Below, one piece after another: positions 8,697-21,046 of a stretch of 64,000 bases of DNA. Where the stretch lies: the NCBI GenBank assembly GCA_029582165.1, contig CM055872.1:28616743-28680742 (forward strand). Direction: 5' to 3'. The first letter of the stretch is position 1, and each line of letters begins with the position of its first letter. Below the pieces are notes generated by a model that saw nothing but the letters and a program-made list of their open reading frames with translations, was not told the origin of the DNA and made no database searches. A program made the translations under genes and the position numbers. This DNA comes from Portulaca oleracea (taxonomy: Eukaryota > Streptophyta > Magnoliopsida > Caryophyllales > Portulacaceae).

Positions 8697-10336
8697 TGTG
8701 CAGACCAAAACTAATCTGAGTGTACTAGCCTGGACAACACCAAAGGCCCTCCCTGACCTTGTTAATTCAACTTAAGCTTTTCCTAGGGAAGGAAAAGCAT
8801 CAAGGAACGAAATAAGGAAAGATAAGAAAACCTGTGTATCCAATTGATACAGACCACGCCTCAGCAAGAAACACAAGGGCAAGACTCAGCTCATGTACTG
8901 GATACAGTCCACACCACTAGAACACAAACTAAGCTCTACTTAGCACCTTCTAAGCTTGCCAAGGCTTAGTTACAGACAAGTAAAAAGGGTTGAGAGTTTT
9001 TAGAGACACTCACAAACACAAAGGAGCATGCTCCACTGGTTTCCCATATCATTCACTCATAATGATCATATTACTTAGAAGCTTTGCTTATATTTGCCAC
9101 TTTAAGCAAGCAGCTGGCTGTCTACTAAGGATTAAGGTTTCCTAAGCATAAAGAAACCTCTAATCTGTTACTAAGCTAACTTAATATACATAATTGAGCT
9201 GCTTAGAACTAATACATAGCTTAAATACATCAGATAACATCAAGAAAACAACAAAATAAAATAAAAAAAGAATAGCTTAATCTGATTGGGCCAGCAGCTG
9301 CTTCTTCATGCAAGAGTCATCTTTCCACTTGATTATTTAAATGTTCCTTGGCTGCTGAAAGTAGCTTGTTGCATTAAACATTAAGGACATTCGACATTAA
9401 AGGGAAAATGACCAAATGACCTTATTAAAGCTGAAAATGCCAACATTGTCCAGCTGCTTGATGTTGCCTACACTCCCTGAACAAACTAGCTGTAGAAAAT
9501 GTCTAGGAACAACAGTCACTTGCACTCCTCGATCAGTGCTCTTTGATGAATCAAGGAATACATAGGATCCACTAAATGTTATTACCTTTACTGCTGCAGC
9601 TTGTATTAGACCTTGAATTAGACCTGAACCCTGATTTCACAGGTTGGGGTTCTGCCAAGGTCTAATTTGATCAATTGGACTTTGGTTCTAAGGCTAAAGT
9701 TGCCTCCTGCACATGATCCTAGGGTGATCATGTTGCTTCCATTCAGAAATTCAAAACTCCCCTAGGACCTGTCTTCCCTTGCTGCTTTAATCTTGCTGTA
9801 GGAGGGATAGACCTGTCAATTCGGTCGGGCGGGTGGTTTCGGGTCGGTCGTATATCGGGTTCGGGTTAATACGGGTCAGGTGTATTTCGGGTTCGGGAAA
9901 ATACTGGCGGTGTATTTCGATTTCGGGTCAACCCAACGGGTTATAATTGCGACCTTTATTCGCTATTTCTTTTTAAAAAATGGTCTTAAATACTACTTTT
10001 TGTACAATATACATAATAAAATATGATTATTTTCTAGCAACGATAGGTTACTGTAACTATTTTAACTTAAGAGAAATAACAAATAAATAAGTTGCGCTTA
10101 TAGTTTAATAGTTAAAAATTTGAATGCAAAGTCACAAATTTTAATAAAGTTTAACTCAAAAAGTTAAATTTTCGGGTCAAACGAGCGGGTCGGGTTTGAC
10201 CCGCTAATTTTCGGGTTCGGTATACTTCGGGTTTAGTTGAAAAAATTGTGTTCAAAACCCAGAAATTTCGGGCGGGTTCGGGTCGGGTTGTCGGGTCGGG
10301 TCAGAAATTGCCAGGTCTAAGGAGGGACTTAATCCC
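8697..10336 (-). repeat. Element B 3' LTR, main part
   Basis: Continues from 5969; matches 27748-28870 over its length apart from a MITE at 9808-10319. The two LTRs differ at several sites per 100 bp, so B is older than its insertions. The inner edge is near 10336, before a GGGGGGATT purine stretch on the minus strand; the exact first base is uncertain. Confidence 0.75.
9808..10319. mobile_element. hAT-type MITE with 8-bp TSD
   Basis: Ends TAGACCTGTCAATTC and, in reverse complement, TAGACCTGGCAATTT. It is flanked by a perfect AGGAGGGA duplication (9800-9807 and 10320-10327). The B copy at about 28853 lacks the insert and has one AGGAGGGA. Interior rich in CGGGTCGGG, typical of this MITE type; no transposase. 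512 bp. Confidence 0.9.
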
Positions 10337-11516
10337 CCCTGAATTCGCAGCTAGGTCCTAGTTTGTGAAGGACCTGCTCAGTTCAGGAATGAAAGTCCTC
10401 CCCTTGACCCTTGTTGTATCAACTATTAATGCTGATGTAGATGGACCTTCATCATCGTCCTCTGGTTCAGAAAAGTTTGACGTCAAACTTGGTAAACCCT
10501 CCTCTGCTGGATAATAGGGTCTAAGATCTGCAACATTGAAAGTTGCACTCCCTCTATAGTCTTCAGACAAATCCAACTTGTAAGCATTTTCATTGAGTTG
10601 CTCTAATACCACGAATGGACCATCAGCCCTGGAAACAAGCTTCCCTTTTCTGTTGCTAGGAAACCTGTCTTTCCTGAGGTGTACCCATACCAAATAACCT
10701 AGAGTAAATACAACTCTTCTTCTCTTTTGATTTGTTGTTGTTGCTATTTTCTCATTGTGCTTCTCAATCTAGTGTTGCACTTGTTGATGGAACTCTTTAA
10801 TATGCTTGGCCCTAACTTCAGCTTCATAGCTAAACTTAACTGAAGTAGCTTGGGGTACTAAATCCAAAGGAGTGATTAGATTCGGACCATAAACTACTTG
10901 GAATGGTCAGTAGCTTTGCTAGGGGCTCTGTTGAAAGCAAATTCTGCCTGTAGTAGCATTGTATCCCAACTTCCTTTATTTCGTGCCACTAGGCTTCTCA
11001 AGAGTGCACCTAAGCTTCTGTTTGTAACCTCAGTTTTCCCATCTATCTGAGGGTGACAGGTAGTGCTAAACTTGAGTTGAGTTCCCATCTTCTTCCACAA
11101 TGTAACCCAGAAATGGCTTAGAAATTTGGTATCCCTGTCTGAAACCATAGACCAAGGAATGCCATGTAATTTGACTACCTCTTGAAAGTACAAATCAGCA
11201 ACTTTCACAGCATCAAAGGTAGTATTACAAGGAATAAAATGAGCTATTTTTTAGAATCTATCAACAACAACCATGATAGGTCTTTACCTCTCTGAGTTCT
11301 TGGGAGTCCCACACTAAAATCCAGGCTGACATCTTCCCAGGGACCTTTAGGAAATGGCAAAGGGGTATAAAGCCCTTGGGGTAGGCTTTGACTTTTGGAT
11401 ACCTGGCATACACTGCACCTTTTGACAAGATGCTCTACATCTCTTCCCATCTTTGGCCAAAAGTAATGTTCTTTTAACATAATAAGTGTTTTCTCTATGC
11501 CAAAGTGTCTTGCCAA
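10337..11516 (-). pseudogene. Element B integrase
   Basis: Minus-strand fragments from 11516 down: zinc-binding region ending CSVCQVSKS, the catalytic strand before PRTQRGKD (frameshift near 11244), then VSDRDTKFLSHFW and the CHPQIDGKTEV block with the third acidic residue, and the C-terminal WVHLRKDRFPSNRKGK and TFNVADLRPYY region ending at 10358. Stops and frameshifts near 10700-10890 and 11210-11245 break it. B's own integrase is dead. Confidence 0.8.
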
Positions 11517-13542
11517 TCCACCCCCATGAATTTTTGAAATCAGTAACTCCCTTATACTGCTTCTAAGGATACATAATCTGTTGCCTTTAAATAGGAATCC
11601 ATGATCTGTATGGTACAGACCCTAAGGATGCTATTGACAAGCCTGAAACTTGTCTTTGAAATCATCATCTATAGGATAATGGCCCTTCGGTTGCTCAAAT
11701 CCTAGGATTCTGGAATCCAGGATGTGAAATAAGAAAAACCTTCTGGAAAGGGCATCAACTCCCTTGTTCATATTGCCTGATTTATGATGGATCAGGAAAT
11801 GAAAGGACTGCATAAATTCAACCCATTTAGCATGCCTGGGATTAAGCTTGTGTTGTCCTTGAATATATTTTAGGGCTTCATGATCACTATGCAGAATAAA
11901 CTCTCCACCAACTAAGTAATGCCTCCAATGCTCAAGAGCTCTGATAATAGTATAGAATTACTTGTCATAAGTACTGTATTTCTTCTTTGCTTCATTTAAC
12001 TTTTCACTGAAATAAGCTATAGGCCTGCCTTCTTGAGATAAGACTACTCCTATGCCAACTCCTGAGGCATCACATTCAACTTCAAAAATCTTAGAAAAGC
12101 TGGGCAAAGCAAGCACTGGTGCTGCTGTAAGCTTCTCTTTGATTTGTTCAAAGCACCTTTGTGATGCTGGAGTCCAATGAAAGGACTTTCCTTTGATAAC
12201 TTCAGTCATGGGTGCCATAATGGTGCTAAAATTTCTCACAATTCTTCTATAGAATGAAGCTAACCCATGAAAACTCCTTACTTGTTGTATAGAACAGGGT
12301 GTAGGCCACTCTTGGATGGCCTTGATCTTCTCTTGACCAACTTGAATGCCATCAGCTGATACTATATAACCAAGAAAAATAACTTGGTCTATAAAGAACT
12401 GGCATTTCTTCAGATTCCCATAAAGCTTCTCCTTAGACAGAATATCCATCACTTGCTTCGGATGATGTTGATGATCTGGTTCTGTCTTGCTATAAACCAA
12501 GATATCATCAAAATAAACAACTACACAAATTCCAATCAAAGGTTTCAGTACCTGATTCATAAGTCTCATGAGTGTAGAAGGAGCATTTGTGAGACCAAAG
12601 GGAATTACAAGCCATTCAAACAGACCTCCCTTTGTTTTAAATGCTATCTTCCATTCATCACCTTCATAAATCCTGATTTGATAATAGCCACTTCTCAAAT
12701 CTATCTTTGAAAACACTTGAGAGCCATAGAGCTCATTAAGAATAACTTCAAGTCTAGGTATTGGAAACCTATACTTGATTGTGATTTTATTTATAGCTCT
12801 GCAGTCTATACACATTCTTTGGCTACCATCTTTCTTGGGGACCAATAAAGCTGGCACTGTACATGGACATAGACTTTCCCTGATCATTCCCTTGCTAAGA
12901 AGATCATCTACTTGCCTTTGAATCTCTGCAGTTTTAGCAGGATTCATCCTATAAGCATGTTTGTTAGGTAAGACTGACCCTGGAACAAGATCAATCTTGT
13001 GTTGGATGTCTCTCTTGGGGGGCAATCCCGGGGGCATTTCATCAGGAAATAGGAATGCATACTCTTCCAGGAGTGGGACAAGTAGGGGATTGTTATTTTG
13101 TGGGGTTTGTGGTTCATCAAGGAATAATAGGATGAGATCTTTACAAGCACTGAACTCATGATGCTCAGCAGCTAGTAAAAGATCAAGGGTAGGCTCAATG
13201 TATAGGTTCTTTGTGGGTTGGGTTTGTTTGAGTGGGATTAAGGTTACTTTCTTGTGATTTACCACCAGAGTATAAGTGTTGGCCCTTCCATCATGATGTA
13301 CAGACCTATCAAACATCCAAGGCCTTCCCAGCAACAAATGACATGCATCCATAGGCAAAACATCACACCAAACAAAATCATGATATGATTTGCTTATTGA
13401 AAAACTCACCAAACACCTTTCTGTGATAGGAATGCCTCTGCTGGAGTTCAGCCACTGAATAGAGTAGGGTGTTGGATGGGATGAAGTCACAAGCTGCAAC
13501 TTCTCCACCATTTCCTGTGAAGCTGCATTTGTACAGGTGCCA
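11517..13542 (-). pseudogene. Element B protease, reverse transcriptase and RNase H
   Basis: A long open stretch (13511-11958) holds the end of the protease domain (WCDVLPMDACHLLLGRPW), RT with VPALLVPKKDGSQRMCIDCR and the catalytic VVYFDDILVYS, and RNase H (FEVECDASGVGIGVVLSQE). A stop near 11957 and shifts to 11631 break the rest of RNase H and the linker. The N-terminal protease codons were cut at the active-site region by element A; the other half resumes at 22147. Confidence 0.85.
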
Positions 13543-14492
13543 TGTTCGGTCTCATTTCGAGTCGAATTGATACCGTTAATAAAGGGTTTTTCCTTGTTTT
13601 AGGCCCCTAATTATTAGTAAGTTATGATGATTTTGTGTTTTGTAGGTTAAATCAAAGAAAAGAGGGAAAAGAAGGCCTAAAAGCTCCAAAATCCCATCAA
13701 CCATGTGTGTGGCACCCGCAACCATGGGTTTCGCGCCTGCGACGGTCGGAATTTCCAGAAATAAAGAGGCGGCGGCTAGGTTTAGGGTTTTGATATGTTT
13801 TATTACTTTTTCCCTCTTAAGTTTTATTATATATATTAGGATTTCTATCAATTAGATTAGGTAGTTAGTTTTTGTTTTTCTTTAGTTTACTTTAGTTTTA
13901 AATTAGTTTTAGTTCTAAGCTTTCTTTAGTTTTCTCTCAATTCCTCGATTGTAAGCACATTCTCTTTCAAGATTAATTCAAGTTCTTATTCTTTACTTTC
14001 TGTTTCGCTATTCTCAATTTCATTAGTATTAGTTCCACAAATATTCCACTTTTTAGTGAAGCGGAGGATTAAGCTTCCTCGAATTCTCCCTTCAGGTGAG
14101 GATTTGAGCAGCCTTAGTAATCCAAATCACACCTTTCTTGTTTATTCGGGAGAAAGATTGGTTATTCAAAGATTCAAGATTCAATATTAGAGTAAAGATC
14201 AAACCTTCAGGTTAATGTTTTCTGCTTTAGATTCAGTAATTAATTTAGTTTTTACTTCCATGGTTTTTAATTGCTTTCTTGATTATGCTTTTGATTTCTT
14301 GTTTAGTTTCTTGTTCTAGTTTCCTTAGTTAAGTTTGTATTTCTTGTTCTTGCTTTCAATTCATAATTAGTTTAGTTTAAATTACTGCTCCTGCATATTG
14401 AAAACCTTTCCAAACCAATTTCCTGAAAACCTAACACACCATCCTTGAGGTACGACAACCCTACTTTTTACCCCAAATACCTCAACCGAACA
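13543..14492 (+). repeat. 5' LTR of element A
   Basis: Begins TGTTCGGTCTCA and ends CAACCGAACA; 950 bp. The U5 end has the plant Athila feature of a near TGTGGATTCGACAACC sequence (here altered) just before the primer site. Confidence 0.85.
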
Positions 14493-14493
14493 A

Positions 14494-14511
14494 TGAGGTC
14501 GTTGCCGGGGA
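14494..14511 (+). promoter_or_regulatory. Primer binding site, tRNA-Asp, element A
   Basis: TGAGGTCGTTGCCGGGGA, two changes from a perfect tRNA-Asp complement, one base after the LTR. Confidence 0.85.
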
Positions 14512-14748
14512 CGTCGTTATTTGGTAGATTCGATTTTTAGTTTGTTTGTGAATAGTTTAAATGCTTTCTTAGATTAGTTCAAAAACAAAAACCTAAATAA
14601 AAATCTATAAAACTGAAAAAAATAAAAAAATAAAAAAATTGAGACTTCAAGGAAAAAACGGAAAGTACATCAACTTGAGGTTTGGGTTCGTAGTTCTGGT
14701 AGTCAAAGATTAGTTAGGAAGGAGGAACCCTCGGTAGAATCACCAAAG

Positions 14749-16366
14749 ATGTCTGGAGAAGCACCACCACCTCCACCTAGGGTAACCCTTTATAACCAGT
14801 TATACCCATCTTATGACCCACCACCATCATGTTTTGTACTTCCCAACCTGCCTATAGGAGTGACCTTTGACCCTAGGCAGCACTACACCCAGAACCTACC
14901 ACTGTTCACGGGTACTAGGTTAGCACTGATATGGGCTGCAGAGTACATTAGCATGATAACTCCCCCAAGAGTCCCATTAGATTATGTACTTCTAAAATAC
15001 ATACCTTTTACTATGAGGGACACCACTAAGCGGTGGATGTATAGCATCAAACCTCGGTCCATTAATTCTTGGGACAGTTTTCTAAAAGTTTTTATGAAAA
15101 GGTTTTTTCCAACCTCCTTAGCTACTCAACTGAGGAATTCGATTTTAAAATTTAGACAGGACCTAGGAGAGCCTTACTGGAAAGCTTTCGAACGTTTCAA
15201 AAACTTGTTGTCCCAATTCCCTCATCATGGTCTTGACTTGGTACGACTGTGTCAGATTGTGTATGAGGGTGTTGACCATGAGACTAGAGTCACTCTAGAG
15301 TCAATATGTCAGGGGGATTTCATGGACGAAACTGCTGATGAGGCCTGGGAGTTCTTAGAGAGCATGTCCGAAAGGACAATGCAATGGGGAACCACTAGAG
15401 TTGAGTCCTTAGGCGCTCAATTGTCTAATGCTAGGGGGTGTGCATGCTGTGAGTGAGAGTACAAGTTATGAGGCAAGGTTTGCTTCTCTTGAGAATATGA
15501 TTAAAACCTTAGCCCAACAACAATTAGCTGTTTCACAACCTAAAACTTGTGCTCAGGTTAATTCTTATGACTAGACTGCTGCTTTTGTTCCCCCACCACC
15601 TGTGTCATGTGTCATATGCCAAAGTGTTGACCATGTTTATTCTACCTGTCCTATTTATATTCAACAATTGGCTTCTAGTACTAAAAATGTGAATGTTATG
15701 CATCATAACTATAGGCCTGACCAGTATCAATCCTACCAGCATCAAGGGATGCGCAAGCACCCCTTACTCTCTTATGGCCCCGAGAATCAAAATGTGTTGA
15801 GACCACCTAGTTAGGGAGGGGGTTTCCAAGGAAATCCTCCCCCTCAGAATCGACCACCACCCCAGGCAGCTTATCAAGCTTCTAGAGGGCCACCTATCCA
15901 ACCCCAGATTGCCCAAACCCGACCTCCACCAGGGTACACTAATGAGGATAGGAATGAGAGAGAAATTAGGGAATTAAAGAATGGCCTCACAGAAGTTAAG
16001 GAATCCATGAAGAGTAATATTGAGAAAGTGTTAAAACAAATGAGTGATCAATTCTCTCAAATGATGCTAGCTAATAGAGATAGAGGATCTTTTCCTGCGT
16101 CGCCTGAGGCAAACCCCAATGGGCAAGCTTCAGGTTCGTCATCTGTTGACCCTAGTCAGGTTAGAGGTCTGAATGTTGTTATTACTCTTCGTTTTGGGAA
16201 AGAGATAGATAATAAGGCACAACTGAAATCTTCTGATATGTGTAATGAGAAGACTGTGACTGATGAATTTGTTGATGAGCCTGTTGATGATGAGTCAGAT
16301 GGAGTGAGGGCAACTGCTACAGTTGAGCCTCCTCACACCAAACCTTTTCCAAAACTAACCCTTTGA
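14749..16366 (+). pseudogene. Athila gag, element A
   Basis: Opens at ATG 14749 with a Pro-rich start. The capsid-like retrotransposon gag domain follows (about residues 50-220: LKYIPFTMRDTTKRWMYS, FPHHGLDLVRLCQIVYEGV, DEAWEFLESMS). It is interrupted by stops after 15456. A zinc-knuckle-like CVICQSVDHVYSTC lies at about 15608-15650 in the next open stretch, then a Pro/Gln-rich and acidic linker to 16366. It is a structural protein of the virus-like particle; this copy cannot make a full-length product. Confidence 0.8.
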
Positions 16367-16826
16367 CTAGTCCACAATCTCGAGGGGCTTACAAACCCCC
16401 TCCACCTTACCCTCAGAGGTTAAAGGGTAGCAAAGACCAAAAATTTCTTGACAAAATTAGAAAGACTTTTTCTCAGGTTAAGGTAAACATCCCTCTATTG
16501 GATGTTATTCAGCAGATCCCTCCTTATGCCCGCTTTCTTAAGGAGCTTTGTACTACCAAGAGGGTCACCCAGGTGCCCAAGAAAGCTTTCTAGCCACGAA
16601 TGTGAGTTCTATTATGTTGAACCAAATGCCTATTAAGTACAAAGACCTTGGATGCCCCACTATCTCTATTACCATAGGTGATAGTTTGATAGAAAGGGCA
16701 TTGCTTGACCTAGGAGCTAGTGTGAATCTGTTGCCTTTACATGTGTATGAGATGCTGGGATTAGGTGAACTAAAGCCTACTAGGAAGGTATTGCAATTGG
16801 CTGACATTATTTACCCAATCTCTTAA
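16363..16826 (+). pseudogene. Protease region, element A
   Basis: Contains the segment that precedes the aspartic protease in Athila elements (PPPYPQRLKGSK, IPLLDVIQQIPPYARFLKEL). After a frameshift near 16550-16593 comes the protease core: SLIERALLDLGASVNLLPLHVYEMLGL. The active-site triad reads D-L-G here, where the usual motif is D-L/T/S-G-A-S-V-N. A short direct repeat near 16810-16880 marks the end of this stretch. Confidence 0.75.
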
Positions 16827-16879
16827 GTGGGTGAGTCCTTAAGTGGTTAGATCATGACATTATTTACCCAATCTCTGAT

Positions 16880-17395
16880 AGCAAGTGGGTGAGTCCAATC
16901 CATGTAGCCCCTAAGAAGATTGGTTTGACTGTTGTTGAGAATGAACAGGGAGAGTTAGTTCCTACTCGTGTCCTTTCTGGTTGGCGAGTCTGCATTGATT
17001 ATAGAAAACTGAATAAAGCCACTAGGAAGGACCACTTTCCCCTCCCTTTCATTGATCAAATGCTTGAAAAACTTGTTGGGCATGAGTATTACTATTTTCT
17101 AGATGGTTATTCTAGTTACACCCAAGTTTATATTGCCCTCTGTGACCAGTAAAAGACCACGTTCACTTGTCCTTTTGGCACCTTTGCTTTTCGAAGGATG
17201 CCTTTTGGCTTGTGTAATGCCCCTGCAACCTTCCAGAGGTGCGTGATTTCAATTTTTTGACTTAGTGGAGGAATGTGTTGGAATTTTTATGGATGATTTT
17301 TCTATGTTTGGTACCTCTTTCGATGCTTGCTTAGCTAACCTGAATCACGTGCTGAGTCGATACTAGGAAAAGAATTTGACCCTGAACTGGGAAAA
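16880..17395 (+). pseudogene. Reverse transcriptase, element A
   Basis: SPIHVAPKKIGLTVV, then SGWRVCIDYRKLNKATRKDHFPLPFIDQMLEKL and FLDGYSSY. A stop at 17150 interrupts it. Beyond, in shifted frames, are FGTFAFRRMPFGLCNAPATFQR and the catalytic GIFMDDFSMFG (about 17280-17312). The order and motifs are those of Athila reverse transcriptase; the enzyme is inactivated by stops and a frameshift near 17240-17260. Confidence 0.8.
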
Positions 17396-18125
17396 ATGTC
17401 ACTTTATGGTGAAAAAGGGGATAGTTTAGGGCATGTGATTTCTAAGGATGGGATTGAGGTAGATAAGGCCAAGATTGACTTAGTTAAAAATTTATCCCCT
17501 CCAACCTCTGTAAAAGAAGTCCGTTCATTCTTAGGACACGCCGGTTTTTCCCGGCGATTCATAAAAGACTTCAGTAAAATTGCTAAGCCCTTGTCTTCAC
17601 TGTTAGCTACGGAAGTACCTTTTCACTTTTCTGATGATTGTATGAGGGCCTTTAATCAACTTAAAGATGCCCTTATTTCCCCTCCTGTTCTCAAACCTCC
17701 CATCTGGGGAGAACCTTTTGAGATTATGTGTGATGCATCTGATTATGCTGTAGGTGTTGTGCTAGGACAAAGAATTGATAAGAAACCTGTTGTTATTCAT
17801 TATGCTAGCCACACCTTGAATGATGCTCAATTAAATTACACTGTGACTGAAAAAGAATTTCTAGCTTTTGTGTATGCCTTTGAGAAATTTAGACCTTACT
17901 TGCTTGGTGCTAAAGTCATAGTTTATACTGATCATTCAGCTATTAGGTATCTGATGGAAAAGAAAGATTCCTAACCTAAGCTAGTCAGGTGGGTCTTGTT
18001 GTTGCAAGAATTTGACTGTGAGATTAGGGACAGGAAAGGAGCTGAGAATCTTGATGTTGACCACCTTTCTAGAATTGTGCCTGATAATGTGAACACCACC
18101 CCTATTGTAGCTATGAGCAACTCTT
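17396..18125 (+). pseudogene. RT connection and RNase H, element A
   Basis: Open from about 17396 to 17974: LGHVISKDGIEVDKAKIDLV, VRSFLGHAGFSRRFIKDFSK, then RNase H with IMCDASDYAVGVVLGQR, YTVTEKEFLAFVYAFEKFRPYL and VYTDHSAIRYLM. After one stop (17972) it continues with [20 protein letters not shown] and DHLSR to about 18075. RNase H removes template RNA during cDNA synthesis. Confidence 0.85.
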
Positions 18126-18981
18126 TAGTGTGGGAGTGGAACCTTGGTTTGCTGATATTGTGAACTTTAAGGTAACTGGAGAGATGCCTAGTGATTGGAA
18201 TAAGCATGACAAGGACAGGTTTCTTCACATTGTGAAGAATTTTGTATGGGATGACCCGTATTTGTTTAAGTATTGCCATGACCAGATACTTAAAAGATGT
18301 GTTCCTGATGAATCCATTATAGATGTCCTCTCTTTTTGCCATGACCAATCTTGTGGGGGACATTATAGTGGAAAGAAAACAACTTACAAGGTCTTACAGA
18401 GTGGGTTTTACTGGCCCACTATCTTTAGAAATGCTCATGACTATGCCCAAAGGTGCCCTAGGTGCCAAAGTTCGGGAAAGATTACTAGGAGAGATATGAT
18501 GCCCTTACAACCTGAGATTTTTGTTGATGTGTTTGATGTGTGGGGTATTGATTTCATGGGACCATTCCCTAATTCTTTTGGGAATGAATATATTCTCCTG
18601 GCTGTTGATTATGTGTCTAAGTGGGTAGAAGCTATCCCTACTAGGGAGTTAAGGAGAGAAGCCTATGAAAATGGGCGATTGAGTAAGGAGAGGTCTAAAA
18701 TCTTACACGATAAGATCATTCATCGAAAGACCTTCTTCCCGGGACAAAAGGTACTCCTTTAAGATTCCCGATTACACTTGTTTGCTGGAAAGTTAAGATC
18801 TAGGTGGACTAGACCCTTTATTGTGACTCAGGTATATCCTTCAGGAGTGGTTGAGATCAAGGACCCATCTAACAATTCTGTGTGGAAAGTGAATGGGCAC
18901 AGGTTGAAGCCCTTCTTAGAGTTTCCTGATACTGCTGACGTGGAATGTGTCACATTCCACGACCCACCTAGTGTTTGAAGG
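18126..18981 (+). pseudogene. Integrase with deleted catalytic core, element A
   Basis: The zinc-binding region is present ([30 protein letters not shown] block), followed by the first catalytic stretch [33 protein letters not shown]. Directly after it, at about 18640, the sequence jumps to the C-terminal region ([35 protein letters not shown]). The core carrying the second Asp and the Glu of the DDE triad is missing, a loss I estimate at several hundred bp. One stop at 18760. It cannot integrate. Confidence 0.8.
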
Positions 18982-21046
18982 AAGGTAAGTTGAGATTCTT
19001 ATATATTTTGTATATCTGACCTTTCTTTTCTTGATTTTTCTTGAGTGCTTCTCCTAAACTTGCTTTGTCAAGAGAGAAGGATTGAAACTTTTTGCAAGAA
19101 ACCATCCAGGTAATATCTTTCCTTCTCTTCTTATTACAGTTAGTGAGTTGACCTTCTTTTCCCTTCTTTTATTTTATTTTCTTTTGGTATATTTCTTTTT
19201 CTTTCCTATCGTGTGCTTGTTTATCTCTATTTCTGATTCCAATGTGGACATTGTTGGCCTTTTTGTGTGGGAGTGGGGGAGGCATGCATGCCGGCTTGAG
19301 TTTCTTTTCCTTTCTTTTGTTTGCTTTTTTTCTTTTGTGTGGTGTCGCCTTATTCACAATGAGGACATTGTAGAGTTTTTGTGTGGGAGTGGGGTGGCAC
19401 AAGTGCCTTACTAGTTTTTGGCAAAAAAATTTAAAATTTTTAGGTTTAGTCTGTCCGGAACACCTTCGGTGATGATTTCTAAACCGATTAGACTTTCAGT
19501 TTGTCTTGTTTCACCTTGAAAAGTTTGGTTGAGAACCTAAAAGTTTTTGAAACTGTTTTCTTCAAATCTTCTGATTTTGAGTCAAGTTATGAAAGTTGTG
19601 TTTAACTGCTTAGACTTTCTTAGTAAGTGTAAATATGCGTGACGCAAATCTTTGGGCTAGGTTTAGTTGAATGAGCCCTATCCCGTGAGTCCATATAGCC
19701 TAAAAGTATGAATTGATCACTTTTATCAATTCTTTTATTTCCTGAGTGACTCCACCACTAGTTGCACCTCTAGAACTTGTTTTGCATCTTGCTTGAGACT
19801 GCATCTTTGCATTACATATTGTGACAATAGATTGAAGCATTCTTTTCTTTATTAATTAAACTACATAGCCAAATAGCCTCCCTAACAATATTATTACCGT
19901 TCTTTAGCCCCGCTTAACCTTTGATTACCTTTCTTTTTGTGATGAAACCCTGACAATACAAGTCATGACCTTTATTAATTCCTACCCTTTGCCTTGCTTG
20001 GATGTGTGAAAATTCATTATTTCGGGAGCAAAATTGGTTCGGTGTTGCTACAAATGGAGTGAGATGTTGGGGTGTGGGTTTTAATTTTTATTGAATTGGG
20101 ACACATTATATTTCCCAATTATTATGAGTTATTCGATTGATTATGAAGTTCTTTTAACATATATTGAGGTCAAAGCTATATTTTATGTTTGATAAGGTGT
20201 TTTGTTCTTAATGAGGGAGAATTGAGTTCCTTGCTCAAATTAAGCAAGAAGGTGAGATTGAGAGCAGATTCTTTATTGAAAATCAATCCAAGCATGACTC
20301 TTTAACTCCTCATGTCCAAATATTATCACTCCTTTCCCCTAACCTAAGCCTCGTTACAACCCTAAAGTCCTCTTGATTGTCACTTGTGTATTTGCACACT
20401 AGCAGTGGAGAGCGAGATTCTTACCAAGCTTATGGTAGGTTGTTTCTTTTGGTCTGAGTATGAGAAAAACCCACACACACATTCAAATTTGAGTGTTTGA
20501 GCGTTCAATTTTTATCCTAGAGTGAGGTTTGCTCTTTTGATTGGCCTACGCCCATAACAACCGCGCATATTTGCATTCATCTTAAGTCTGTTGGCGGATT
20601 TTCACATCTAAAGTACTTGTTCTCTCTACTTAATTTCGAAAACTTCAATTTATCTATTTGTACACTGATTTTGTTCTCTTCCAGATTGATCTTGGTATTT
20701 GCTTGATGGATTGATGTGTTTGATTGGTTAGCCTGAGGGGGTGTTCAGTTGTATTTGTAACCCTTTTATTTCTTTTATTTCTTCTTTTTCCTTTTTCTTT
20801 CTTGAGTATTTTACTTTTTAATCCGAGTCTACCTTTTCTTTTCTTTTTCTTTGGTTTTTGTGGGTATAATTGCTATAAACCCTCACGAGACCTTCCTCGT
20901 CCACTTGGGCTACCAAGGGGTTTAAAGGGCTTGTTGCATACGCTAAATGCAACCGTGAATCCTACAAAAGTGAGTTAAAGTAGCTTAGATTCTCTTTATT
21001 TTTGTTTTAGTTTGATCGGGGCGAGCAAACCTTTGCGTGGGAGTGT
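18982..21046 (+). other. 3' non-coding region and polypurine tract, element A
   Basis: About 2 kb without a credible gene. Two diverged copies of a GGACATTG plus TGTGTGGGAGTGGG module lie at 19239-19290 and 19357-19400, and the final purine tract GCGTGGGAGTG is at 21035-21045. The stretch at 20868-20980 resembles conserved sequence seen before the 3' LTR in Athila-type elements. No env-like ORF survives. Confidence 0.6.

Noticed and set aside
12384..13161. Plus-strand ORFs across B's pol
   Set aside because: Shadows of the minus-strand reverse transcriptase frame; no conserved domain in their own frame.
19082..20978. env-like gene between pol and the 3' LTR of element A
   Set aside because: Only short T-rich frames without a start, signal or Cys pattern that could be defended.
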